Below, piece after piece: positions 33,664 to 45,632 of a stretch of 64,000 nt of DNA. Numbering within the stretch: the first letter of the stretch is position 1; every line of letters begins with the position of its first letter. The notes under the pieces are model-generated. The model worked only from the letters and a program-made list of their open reading frames with translations. It was not told the origin of the DNA and ran no database searches. The position numbers were made by a program, and so were the translations under genes. This DNA comes from Oscarella lobularis (lineage: Eukaryota > Porifera > Homoscleromorpha > Homosclerophorida > Oscarellidae), in NCBI RefSeq assembly GCF_947507565.1, contig NC_089189.1:124001-188000 (forward strand), read 5' to 3'.

Positions 33664-35802
33664 TTAGTCTTTCTTGAGCATTTGCTCCTGTATGGCCTGC
33701 TGTTCCACCTTCCGACGTCGGCTTCGTCTCTGCCTCAATTTCTCCTTCAAATCCTGTTCCGTTCTTTCCTTGGCTCGCTGCTTAGCGCGATCGAACTCGG
33801 CCAATTCCTCCTCATGCTGCTTCATCAGCCCATCAACGTCGCCGTAAACTTGATCGTTTGACGGCGGCGGCGCCAATTCCGACAAAGGAACGCGTTTAAA
33901 CGACGGCACTTCGCTGGGACCGGGGCTCCCTTCCTTCGTCTCCGTCTCGTCACCATTAGCAACGACGTCATCGCTTCCCTCGTGCTGCGAAACGGCGTCC
34001 GCTTCAGCGGGCCCCATTTCGTCGGAAACAACTTCCTTCACTTCCTTACCACTTTCCACCTCCTCCTCATCTTCCTCCTCATCGTTATCACTCGCTTCTC
34101 CCTCTCCCTCCTCCTCCGTTTTTCCCTCGACTCGTAGGAGTAGTATCCGCTTTCTTTCCGCCATTAATTTCGTTCTCTGTTTACCCAACTTCCGCATGGT
34201 CTTCGCCAAATCCTTCACTATGTTCTCCTTGAGCGTGTGATCGATCCACTGGTGAAAAAGACAAGCGCGTCGATAGAAATCAACGTAGAGGTCGTAGGCG
34301 GCGCGATGAGTCTGCGGATGCATCATATCGTAATAGAGACGATGCACAGCGATAGCCAATCGATTCAAATCCTCATCCGTGCAATAGGGAGCGTGGACTT
34401 GAGGTAAGAGATATTTTCGAGCGCCACTCGTGTTCTGAAGAGCCGCAGTCAAATTCTTACACGCTTCATTCGCCATTCGATAAATCAACTTATAAAAAAC
34501 CTATTAGATATTCAAATATTTATTTATATTCATTACCTCGCGTTGAGTTGGATGATAACGTCTCAAATCGACCCAACGTTGAATTGCGACGTGTAGCTGT
34601 CGAAGCGATTGGTCGAGATAGAATTGGGCGTTCGACCAACGAAGGTGCGCCGTTTTGACGTAACGTTGCTTGTCCATTAGAACGTTTACCTTGAGCTCCA
34701 ACTTCTGTTCGCGTTCGCTTCCGTAATCGCCGTCGAAAACGTCGCAGAGTAAATTCTCTTGCTCCTCTTGCAGGGAAACCAATTTTTCGCGTTGTTTTTT
34801 CAACGTTTCGACGTGCCCTTGAGCCTTTTTCATTTGGGCTTCGAGCACCTGTCGCGAAAAAGTAAACAATATTAATTTACGGGGATTGGCTTCCGGGTCA
34901 CCTCATGATTTCGTTCCTCCATCTTCTCCTCGTTCAACGCACTAAAATACTCCTCTTCTTCCTTGGAGAGTTGCTGTTGATAATTGTCGATGACGAATTG
35001 ATGCATATTGGCGCCTTTAAGCTTGGCTACGTCACTATATTCCTTCGCCCTAACAACGCAAACGTACACAAAACCCTCCCCTTATTTCTACCCCTTACGT
35101 TTTCGCTTTGAGCTGCGCGACTTTTTCAGCGCTCGCTTGCAGATCTTTCGTTAATTTTTCCAATCGTTCTTCCGCCGTTTTACACTGCGATACGACATCC
35201 GAGTCCAAGATCTCGTTGATTTCCGTTTCCAGGTCAACGAATCGTTTCACGACTGCTTCATTTAGAGGATCGCTTGTTGCGTTGTCGGACGATTGTTTCG
35301 CCCCCATTTCGTCGTTGCCGTCTCCTCCGCTCGTTGCTAACTGACTCGTCTCACCTTCTGGAGTCAATTCTTTATTGTCGCCTTGGTTGATATCTTTTGC
35401 GCCTTCGCTCTCGACTGCGGGGCTTTGCTCTTTTGCATTAGCCTTCGATACGTCGCTAATGCATCTACGCGTCTTTTTTTAATATGAAAATTAGGCTACC
35501 TCCTCTTCCTTTGGTTTTTCTACGACTTCTTCCTTATTTTCTGCTTCTTTTTCTTCGGGTTCTGAGGCTGGGGGTGTTGACTGCTTTTTTGGTTCTGTAA
35601 CTGGGGGCGGTGTTGGCTCGCGGGGTTGAGTTTCGACGCCTGCTCCATCAGGAGATTCTCGCTCTGATGGAGCTTCTGTTTCCTTGGGCTCAGGCTGCTG
35701 TTTGACGTCACGATCGCTTATTTGACGTTTTGGAGGGGGAGCACTGTCGTGTGGCTGAACTACGGCCGGTTTTGTTTGAGGAGACGACGTTCCGCATCCC
35801 AT
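33664..35802 (-). CDS. acidic coiled-coil protein with N-myristoylation-type start
   Basis: I do not recognise the family. ATG 35802 begins MGCGTSS, a good N-myristoylation and palmitoylation signal (Gly2, Cys3). A Pro/Glu-rich region follows (PTPPPVTEPKKQS, KPKEEE). Long coiled coils come after it: EAVVKRFVDLETEINEILDS (35220), LEAQMKKAQGHVETLKKQRE (34830), KVNVLMDKQRYVKTAHLRWS (34650). A helical block follows (DEDLNRLAIAVHRLYYDMMH, YDLYVDFYRRACLFHQW), then a very acidic stretch and a basic tail (RQRRSRRRKVEQQ). The first intron (after KPKEEE, GAG/GTAGCC) can keep the frame only as a 27-nt intron ending TTAAAAAAAG, so the junction is doubtful and the N-terminal exon could be separate. Membrane-anchored coiled-coil scaffold is an inference. 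Confidence 0.6.
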
Positions 35803-36046
35803 CTTCTTCGAGGGAGTTGGTAAACTAACGTTGTTGCTAGAGGATACGTATGACGTTGGGTCACGTGCGCCGGAAATTGAAGATTAATTCCGATGGCTTG
35901 CAAACGAGTTTCTGACATTGATTATGGAATAGATGCAAACACAATCAATAATACATATCATTAGAGTACTGTACTGCACCCAAGAGACTTTTTTAGGACG
36001 TCGTCGTCATGGTGCTTAGCGCACTTCACCACGCCTCGTGTTTGGA
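35803..36046. promoter_or_regulatory. shared promoter between two coiled-coil genes
   Basis: A 244-bp gap separates divergent start codons at 35802 (-) and 36047 (+). It contains CACGTGCGCC at about 35861 and the motif TGACGTTGGGTCACGTG. No TATA box is visible. It is CpG-poor between 35880 and 35990. Confidence 0.35.
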
Positions 36047-39000
36047 ATGTTCCGTTACGAAGGAGGAGAAAAGTCGCTTGGAGACGAGCCGGCGCGTCGC
36101 GTTCTGTTCTACAACGCTCAAGCGCAGCTCCAAAGAGAAAAGGAGGAGACGAAAGAGCGTCTAACGGAAATCCAAGATCGCGTCGATCTCGTAAGGAAAC
36201 GCGGCGAACGAGGGACAAATGTGGGCCCATTTCTTACCTAATGCAGACGCTAGTTCGTTACGAATCCCCTGCTCTTGCTCCGGACCATCAAACCAGCGAA
36301 AAACATCTGGAATTCGTGGAAGACTTGGTAGAGCTTCTCGGCACGTGACCTGCGTACGCTAATCGAGAGATTTCAATTAGGATCATCTCGAAAAGGCACT
36401 AAAAGACCCCGTAGAGCGAAAAAAGGTAAACGAATCTTAAAATTAATAAAATTACAATAGCTTTTACTAGTACGAGTCGGAAGTTCGCGTGATTTTCGTC
36501 GGATACGAGTCAACAGTGGAAGAAAGACTTCAAGTGCTAAATTCTCTTAATGAGGTACACGTGGACGGGTTTATTAATTAGTATATCCTACTCTTGGATT
36601 TATTTGTAGTTTTTTGTTGAACAAAACGCAATAGCCGCTGAAGAAAAATTAAACGAAAAGGAGCTAGAAACTGAATTCGATTTAGACGAAATGGCTCAAA
36701 CCGTCGAGTAAGTTTTACACTTAAAATTAAATTCACGGTATTGCCAAATCTTGATATTTTAGCGAGGCTTTGGACAAAGCTTTGAGAGCAACTGGAAAAT
36801 TACAGGACATTGAAAAAGAATTGGGAAAGCTGTTCTCCGTCAAAAAATCATTTCCGGATACGAAAAAGGGAAAAAAGCGGTTGGAGCACGCGCTCTTGAA
36901 AGCCCAAGAGGACGTCAAGGAACTCTCCAATAATTTAGAAAGAATGAAAGAAGGCAAAATTGAACAACGGTAATGTTTATTAAAAATTGATTTTTTGGAA
37001 TTAGATTTGGACGAAGCTCAGACGAATGCCGCCGCTTTGCAAATTAAATTGTCGGAAACGTCACAAGAATCAGAAAAGTAGCCAAAAAATTCCTACGAAA
37101 TAATTAAAATAATTAAATTCCTATTAGGTTAAAGAGAGAACTCGTCAACGCAGGAGTAAATAATTAAATACACTAAAAATCAATAATACAATCTTCTTTC
37201 TAGTCTCATAAATCAAAAGCGTTTCGTCTTGAAAGAGAATTGAGCGAGAAAGTAAAGAGTCTAAGCAAAGCCCAGCAAGTAAAACATTAAATAATAGATT
37301 CCTTTATATTCGCTTCTAGTTGCGCTCGCAATTTCTAGGAAATTAATGGTCTTCAGCATCGTTTATCGGATTTGGAGGAAAACTTGTCTTCTTCTATGTC
37401 TGCGGATGAGCCTAGTGGTCTTGTAGCAATGCTCAGACTCAAATTGACGGAGCAGGAAGAATTGGCGCAAAAATCGCAACGGGAAATTAAATTGCAACAC
37501 GAGGTGGAAATGAAGGAATTGAAATTATTTTACGAGGATCAAATGAGGGAGTTGAGAGCTGCTAGTGAAGTTATTCGGAACGAGGGAGAAGAGGAGGGGG
37601 TTTCTACGTTGTGTGGGGCCCGTTCTGAGCCGAATTTGGTTTTTGGAAATGTGGAGAAATTGAAAGAGGAGCCAGAAGTGGCGGAAGACGTGTTTATTCG
37701 AAAAGCGGAAGTTGTTGAGACCGAGGAAGAGACCAATAAGGAAGGAAGACCTAAAAGCGAAGGGTATATTAATGTGGCATTAAAAAACTGTTCAAAAATG
37801 TACGTATTTTAGATTTTCTGGCACTAGGAAGCCGCTGTTTCTTCTCGGAAAAAAGACAGATTTTGTTGAGGAGGAGGTGGAGCCCAAAGAAGAGAGCCAA
37901 TCCGCTTTATTTTCTACTGAGGAAGGTTCTGTAAATCTTGGTTCTGAGTCTAAACAGGCTCTAGAAAAGACAGTGGATTCTTTGCAGCAAGAGGTTGGTA
38001 TAAACTATTAACAAAGTCTCAAAAAACGTGCTGAATTCCTGTCTTATAAGCTTGGTGCTGTGCAGAAAAAATTAGAGCGAAAAGTTAGCAACGTTAAAGT
38101 CAAGGTTCGTAAAGAAACGTCCGTTTTTTCATTTAATTAATGTACTTTTTTCAGAGTCAAAGGCGGATATCTCTGTTGAAAGATCAGCTGGAAGAGAGCG
38201 AAATTGAATGGGAAAATGTGAAGCGAAAATAAATTTAGTTGCATGTTCTTTTAGCCTATTACTTTCCCCAGACGAGAAATCAGATGGAGATGAAAATAGA
38301 TCAACTTCAAAGAGAAAAAGACGACGCTCACAGACAGGTATATAAACCCTAGTCCTTTAGTAAGAGCAAAACTGTTATTTCTCGTCAGATTGACGTTCTA
38401 TTACGAGAGCTAGAGAGTCTGAAGTCTCGTCAAGAAATGAATAGACTTGAGGTACGTGTATCCAGGTCAATTAAAAGCCGAATACGTCAATTGTTATTAG
38501 AGCGAAGGGGACGAGTTTTCTCGTCAAGAGGGCAGTAGCATAAATGAGGGAATTCGTCATAGTATAGCCGACACTCCTCCAATACTTGACCTTGCTTACG
38601 AGCCAAAGGACGATGATCAAAGCGAGGAACCAGATGACGATAAAAGAGCGGAAAAATTTAGAGGAGATCACCATCTCGTGGAGGTGCAATTTGCTAAAAA
38701 AAATCCACGTTGTGTATTCATAATTTTCTCGCGTCCTAGTGGCTAAAATTACTCGAGTCTGTTAGGCAGTTTAAATCAGTAATAGCAGAGAACGTTGGCA
38801 ACAGAGGTCAGCATATATTTTATGAAAAATTAATAAATAATCAGGGTTATCGACTTAGGGTTTTTGAGCGAAGCAAGCGCTTTGGCAGATTTGAAATTAG
38901 TTGCTTTTAGACAGGCAAGATTCTTAGTAATTAATTTTGACATAGATCTAATATTCGTACCTAAGGATAAACCGGTTGCGATTCAATTAACGCAGACAAG

Positions 39001-40650
39001 ATGTAGCGCAACTCTGAGTACACAAAATAGCCGTAAAAGATATTTCGCATTGAATTTTGTGTTGTCTATAGTCTTGGATCAGATTACCTCTTGCCTTACG
39101 GATACTGTATTTGGAATAGACAGAGCACGATCAGATAAACGGAAGAGGGACACCATAGCCTCTTTAGAAACTGAGACAGACGTCCTGAAAGTAGAAAAAC
39201 AGGAATTGTAACGACCCAATAACGACTCATATGGTAGAAATGCACCAATACTTTTATTTAGAGAAAGTAGGCTCTTGGAGTCTCGAGAAGAATGCTATAG
39301 AAAAGATAGGAAGTTGGAAAAAATGCGCGGGGCAATGAAAAAATTAAAAATGGTTAATTATAACTGTCAAACAATCCTGAAATCAAGTGCTCTTTTCTTC
39401 ATTAGGATATAGCTGTAATTAGTAAGCAGCACGAACTCGAAATGGGCTGGAAACAGTCGCATAAAGCGACAGTGGGCTTCAGCGATGAAACAAAGGAAGA
39501 CGGCGGGAGAAGAGATTCGCAATCGAGCCAGCCTACGTTTGTGTCCGTTTTCACGAGACTAGATTCGGATAGAAACGCTAAAACGCTGAGGCGAGCCGTA
39601 CGAGACGAAAAGCTCACATTTGATTTCTATAACGTACGATGCACAGTAACTGTATTAGTTTTATCTTGAGGAGTCGTTTCTAGGCTACTGTTGAGGCAAT
39701 GGAAAGTTACGTCAACTTGCCTATAATGCGGTGGGAAGCAATGGTAAAGAAATACGCTCATTATAAAAGAATGACAGCGATTAGAGGTGACGGCAAATAT
39801 TAATTAAAAAAATTAAATAGGACTTTGTTTTGTAGCGAACATCGAAGATTCACGGCTAACCCAATTGGCTCTTTCGTGGCTGCAAAAGGTTTTAATATAT
39901 CAAATAATTGAGCACGTATTTTTTAATTTTAGTATTTATTAGCGTTCGTTTCATCTCGAAGCGGAAATGGCCGTCCTTTCCTCCGAAAGAAAACGTCTCG
40001 CTGTCGACCTTACCCAGTCCCTAAACGAAATCGAAAACGCATCAGGGCTATTCCTCATAAAGCCCTACTTCTCCTACAAAAGCCCTTCCGTTTCCCTAGC
40101 AGCAGCAAAACACATAATTCAAAGGGGCCCCCATACGAATAGCGTATCTCCTTTCGTCTTCCAAGCGCCCCCTCCTACCGCTTCCGTATTCACCCGAAGA
40201 TCAACTCAAATCGCTCGCGCTAGCGTGGCGTCGCCTCCGGGCCGCGATCGGCCATCGGGCGGCACCAAAACAAAACTAGACAAAATCTGGGTCGTAGATG
40301 AATCCGTTGATGATGGAAACGAATTTTCTGTTACTTCCGGGGTGACGCCACGCATCCTGGAAATTGACATTAATCGGGTATTAATTGGTAAAGTGAATCC
40401 GTCGGCGAGTGCTGACGGAATGGGGGAGTTTGGACTGCGGTCTCTTGTCGCCGTTCAACGACCCACGAGATCCGTTCCGTCTCTTTATATTCCCGTCGTG
40501 CCGGCAACGTCGCCGGCACCGGCACCGCCGCAAGTTTTGCCTCCTATTCGGGTTCCCGATGCGGAGAAACTAACGAAGAAAAAAGTTCGTTCTCGCACGG
40601 CTCCTGCTGGAGCGAGAAGATCAGGCAAACGCGCTTTAGCGGAATCATAG
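36047..40650 (+). CDS. large coiled-coil protein, family not recognised
   Basis: Many short exons encode an almost continuous coiled coil. Examples are FRYEGGEKSLGDEPARRVLF and QREKEETKERLTEIQDRVDL (36050-36200), RVIFVGYESTVEERLQVLNS, KALRATGKLQDIEKELGKLF (36780), LERELSEKVKSLSKAQQ, MLRLKLTEQEELAQKSQREI (37430), LLKDQLEESEIEWENVKRK and LPIMRWEAMVKKYAHYKRM (39720). The last exon (39967-40650) begins in coiled coil and ends in a Pro/Ser/Arg-rich tail (PATSPAPAPPQVLPPIRVP, KKKVRSRTAPAGARRSGKRA). ATG 36047 fits the frame; an out-of-frame ATG lies at 36019-36021. Size and style resemble ciliary or centrosomal coiled-coil proteins, but no family motif supports that. Confidence 0.6.
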
Positions 40651-41168
40651 CGCCTTATATTCAATACAAAAACATGTATCCCGTTGAATGTGTTAGGCTA
40701 TTAGAATGCTGTTTTAATATAAAATTTAAGACACGACGGCACGCCTTTGACCATCGCTTCCCCTGGACAAACCGTTTTTTATGGCCTTCAAAGTAAAGCA
40801 CGCATGAACTAATTGAATAATTGATTTTATATTTTCTGTAGGTCGGAGTAGAGGCAAGTAATTAAACAGTTCTGTGGTTAGAAAAAATTCAAAATTGAAA
40901 TTAAATTATTCGATAGGCCTAGGTAATGAATTCAGGTATGGTAATTGTAGCGTTCAGTCACGTGACGATGAGTACTTGTTTTCGTCATCGTAATTGTCGT
41001 TTTTGAGCCGTTTTCGTCGTCGCCGGAGCGATTGAGTCGTTCTTCAAAGGTCATTGCCGTGACAACAAACGATTTGTGCGCCTATCAATCGTCATTTTCC
41101 TTTGTTTTAGACTCGTTTTGATCGAAGCACTCGATTCGATTCTCTCGAACCGTTTCTCCTCTTCGAAA
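40651..41168. promoter_or_regulatory. upstream region of kelch-kinase B with CLEAR-like GTCACGTGAC
   Basis: The palindrome GTCACGTGAC (40957-40966) lies 203 bp before the start codon. The sequence from about 40985 to 41168 is homologous to the region upstream of paralogue A (16377-16560, reverse strand): TCGTAATTGTCGTTTTTGAG, GCGATTGAGTCGT, and TTTTAGACTCGTTTTGATCG directly before the start. The rest holds no gene. Confidence 0.5.
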
Positions 41169-44100
41169 ATGTCATCCGCGTGTCCGGCATCTCGAATGGG
41201 ACACGTCGCCGCCGTGATCAATGATGAAATGCTTCTGTGGGGAGGAGGAGCGGTGAGAGAATCGACGGGAGAGAAATACGTGTGTTCTCCCGATTTGATG
41301 GAGTGCTTCAATCTGTTGACAAGTCAATGGAATGAACGACGAGCAACATCCAACAGCCCATCCGACCTTCCTCAGCCATGTCTCAACGCACGAATCGGTG
41401 TCGTCCAAAATCGGGACATTTATCAATTTGGTGGCAACTACTTCTCGTCTGATGGCCGTGCTGTCTTTTTGAACGATGTTCACAAATTGGATGGATCGAC
41501 GTTGGAATGGCAACGAATCCATTCCAATGACCAATCAACGCCCAGCGGGAGAGCGCACCATGGAATGTGCGTGTTAGGGAAGAAAGGAGACGAACATCTC
41601 GTCATCATGGGCGGAGCAGGAACAAAGATTGTTTCACCAATACCAGACGGATCTCAATTCATTCCTAATTCAAATTATCCTGACTTGGGGTGGAACAATG
41701 AAGTTTGGTTGTTTTGCATCCGAAAGAGTGAGTGACGTGTAAAATTATTTTGAATTGAATGTAGACATTTGTTTGAAGGGAATTGGATTCCAGCTCAATG
41801 CACAGGAAAAAAACCACAGCCTCGAGACTCACATTCCTTCACTTCAGTTGATATTAATCGAGCAATTCTCATTGGCGGTGTTGGTCTTGGGGAAGTTTTG
41901 AATGATGCTTTTCTGTTCATGTTCAGTTCACTGGTAATGAGATACGTTTGTTATTAATTAAATAATGTGATTTATTTGCGTAGGAGTGGATTGAAATGAA
42001 ATTGGATGATCATCTCATTCCTCGATTCTCCCATTCGACGGTTGTTGTTGATATTCCCACATTAGGGGGGCCAGTTGCTTTTCTCTTGTGGGGATATGGG
42101 AAAGACTTCTTTCCTGTGTCTCTGGCCCAAATGATTCTAATTGACTTTCAAAAGTGCAAAAAGGTAATTGAAATATTTTCATATGACATTCTACGATGAC
42201 AAAGTTCATTTGACAGATCTCAATATCAGATGAGCCCATTCCAACAGGGCAACAATCAGTCTGCTCTATTGTTAGAAGAGGTCTTCTCTTTATTCTGCGA
42301 TATGGAGGCTCTCCCTATAAATGTGGCGAGGACAGACCAGAGGCGCTATTAGATATTTTGAAATACGGTAAAGATTAACATCATTATCCAGTCTGATTTC
42401 ATTGCGTGATTAGATTTAAAAAGTATGACTGAGAAACTCCTTCGACACAATTTGAGCGAACCAATTGAACAAGAAACGTCCAAATTCGATAAGAATGATA
42501 AAAATGCGCCGTTTCGTTCCAACTCTCCGACAATGGTAGAAATCAATATTTAAACTTCATATAATTATTTTCATTTGTCTAGAATTGCGAAGGACTGTCT
42601 CAAAAAGAACGCGACTTGTTGCATCCGTCTCCCCAACGAGTAGAAGACGTAATTGCCGTCGTAACGCCTCAAAGCGTTCTCATCTTCACTCGATGGAAGA
42701 GATTCGCCACTCCAGTCTCATTAGACAAAGGAGCAGAGATCTCCATTCCCAATACGGGATCAATCCTTCGAATTCAACCCCGTACCGCACTTTCGTCGAC
42801 TCCAAAGACGTCAATGAGCTTGACCCTCTTCACATTCGACGCCAAACAATCGCAGGGTCTCCTTGACGACGAATTCGTGAGCGATCTGATTCAATTGTCT
42901 CTTCCTTCCGGCTTATCCGACGATGACGTACACATTGAAATGTGTCATGAGCACGGTCTCAATCTCGATCCAATGACGCCCAAATCGAGCGCTTCCAAAG
43001 TCGTCTTCTTCTATCAACCTCACGATCATTTGGCGACGACCAAACACCCAATTAAATTCGACGAGAAGATCGTCATTGATAGAGCGGGACAGCGAAAAAT
43101 CGCCGCTCTTCTTCAGTCGTCTGTCGTCAAAGTCATCGTCTCTCCTTCCGCTCCGGCCGCCGCCGCTTCCGCCGTCGCCGTCGCCTCGTCGAATGAGGAT
43201 GTCAGTTGCAGTTTCTTCACTCATTTCTACGGGTTGGGTCAACAGGCATTCTCATTCCATGCTCTCTCTTTCGAAAAAATCAAAATTCCCGACGGTTGGC
43301 AATTTGATCTCTGCATCATCTCAACGCGACCCGAACATCGGGATCGCTATCTCGCCTATCGCAACGACGGCCGCAGTCAACCTCTTCTCTTCGATCGACG
43401 CGTCAAGAATCTTCTTCTTTCGCGCACCCAATCGAACGTCGTCGACGCGGACGACATCGAAGGCTGGATCAACAAGAGTCATGGCAAAAAATACCTCATC
43501 AACATGCAGCAGTTGTTGGCAGTGAGAGATAGTCCCATTGACGCGTGGGTCGACACCTTCTACTTCGCCTACAATCATCGAGAGCTTCTACAACGATCTC
43601 CAACGATGGCAGCTTACGTCACGATCGAATCCGGCGATCGACGTCAATGTCTTCGCATTCAATGCTCCGAATCTTCCAACATATGTGATCACGTAGAGGT
43701 TAGTTAATTAATAGACGTCGTTTTCGTTTGTACAATTTTCGTTTTTAGGGTGCTTTGCAGCTTCAAGAACTCAACGTCATCACGACCGATAAGCAAGGAC
43801 GTTTGGAACCAAGTCGTGAGATGGGTAAATTCTTCAATCTCATGTATTTTATCTTCGTTTTACTTATTGTTCTGGATGTAGCTCTCGAATACAATCCATC
43901 TCATCTCGAAATGGAAGAGCTGACATTTGTCATGCGCTCTCAATGGATAGACGTCGCTCGCGTCATCTTTCCCTACTTAACCGATTCCGAAATCGCAAAA
44001 ATCGAATTACACGATAGAGAAGATCAGGCGCTCCGCTTCCTCCAGGCGTGGATCGACAAATACGACCTCAGCGCAACGCGAGAATCGCTCGTCAAGGCCC

Positions 44101-45330
44101 TCATATCCGTCGGCCTCGCTGCCGGTGCTAAAGAAGTCTTTCCTGAAATTTATGAGAAAATGACTAAGGTACTTTATTTTTTTATCAACAAGTTACTACC
44201 GACGTTTCTTAGGAACCTGTTTTGGATTCAACTGTTGAAGTTCAACGAAGTGAGCTCGATTATGACGTAGAGAGGGACTTTCTCGGCGGCGGAGCGTGCG
44301 GCGAGGTGTTCAAAGCGACGCTTAAGAAAGCCGGGAAGCCGGGGAAGACGGTTGCCGTCAAAGTTTTTACCGATTTCTTGAGAAGAAAGAAGGAGAAGTA
44401 TATCTGCTTGCATGTTTTATATAGGTCAGACTCTTATTAGATGTTTTCTGTCGCAGGGAATACGAGATGTTCAAGAAGGAGGCTGCAATTCTCCTTCAAA
44501 TCGATCCGAATCCTTTCATTTTGCGTCTAATCGGGCTTTGCGCTGTTCCGAAATTCTACGCTCTCGTGACCGAGTTTGTGAGCGGAGGAGATTTGTTTTC
44601 TCTTCTCCAGTCGGACGAGTACAGAGCAGAAGTCGAGAAATGGGAAACGCGACTCTTATTTGCCAAGCAAATTGCCAGGGGAATGCTTCATCTCCACTCC
44701 AATCAACCACCAGTGATTCACTACGACTTGAAAGCGCAGAACGTCTTGGTCGAGTGCATTCAACACAGCAATAGCGTCCAATTTATTTGCAAGGTTGATT
44801 AATTAACATCACGATTTAAACGGGCCTATTTATTATTAAACTATTTCTAGGTTGCTGATTTTAGTCTTTCAAAAATGTCGGGCGTCAGCTCGGTTACGAA
44901 GAAGCGACAAGAGGGTTCCGTTCCGGCTGGCACGGTCACTCACATTGCTCCGGAGCGATATGAAGAGCATCCGTACGGCGAGGAAGACGACGGGGGTCGA
45001 AAGATGGATTTGGTGAAAAAATCCGACGTTTATAGCTACGGTGTTTTGCTCTGGGAAATACGTGAAAGACAGCATCCCTATCAAGGTCAATTTCGTTTAT
45101 TACATTTTAAGACATTGACTATTTATTTTTTAGGTAAAATTAGCAATTTGATTCGCGTTCTTGTCCAAGGTAGAAAGACGTTTCCGGAAGGCAAAGCAAC
45201 GGGTGTTCCGCCGTTTTTTGATGATCTCATGGAACAATGCTTGCAATACAATCCTCAGAATCGACCGACGTTCCGCGAAATCGTGGTGAAGCTGATGGCC
45301 GAGGAGGAATACAAAGCCCACTTGAATTGA
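41169..45330 (+). CDS. kelch-Death domain-TKL protein kinase (paralogue B)
   Basis: ATG 41169 starts MSSACPASRMGHVAAVINDE. Kelch blades run to about 42350. A single large exon (42582-43698) then encodes about 370 residues that I do not recognise (it starts NCEGLSQKERDLLHPSPQRV and contains FFTHFYGLGQQAFSFHALSF). An exon at 43881-44168 encodes a Death-fold domain (EELTFVMRSQWIDVARVIFP, YLTDSEIAKIELHDREDQAL, RFLQAWIDKY). The kinase follows: GGGACGEVF loop, VAVKVF, VIHYDLKAQNV (HYD, non-RD), VADFSLSK (DFS instead of DFG), IAPERYEE, SDVYSYGVLLWEI, NRPTF. The Death-then-kinase order is that of IRAK proteins. The unknown region sits where ZU5/UPA domains precede Death in UNC5/PIDD-type proteins, which is only a positional suggestion. 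It is likely an adaptor-linked signalling kinase, possibly with altered Mg2+ handling. Confidence 0.82.
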
Positions 45331-45632
45331 TGTAAGCCCGTACTCACGCGTCCAGTTTGTTTCTTCATTTTGTATTAACGTTTGTTTTTTTGTGAACATT
45401 TTTCTTTTGAAATATTTTGTGTTAGCAATATTTTAATTTTCTCGCGTTCCGTTTCCCCTAACCAATTGTTCCTAATACGGGCCTCGTGAGCTAAACTCCC
45501 GTCGAGGTATTTGGTTCTTTTCTCCCTCAATTGATCAAGCCCGACGCTCGAGAGCGCGAGCGATAGGGCTTATGGAATAGACGATCCGTTCGCGGCCCTA
45601 GGAAGCAACCGAAGCCCTAAGAGCAAAGAAAA

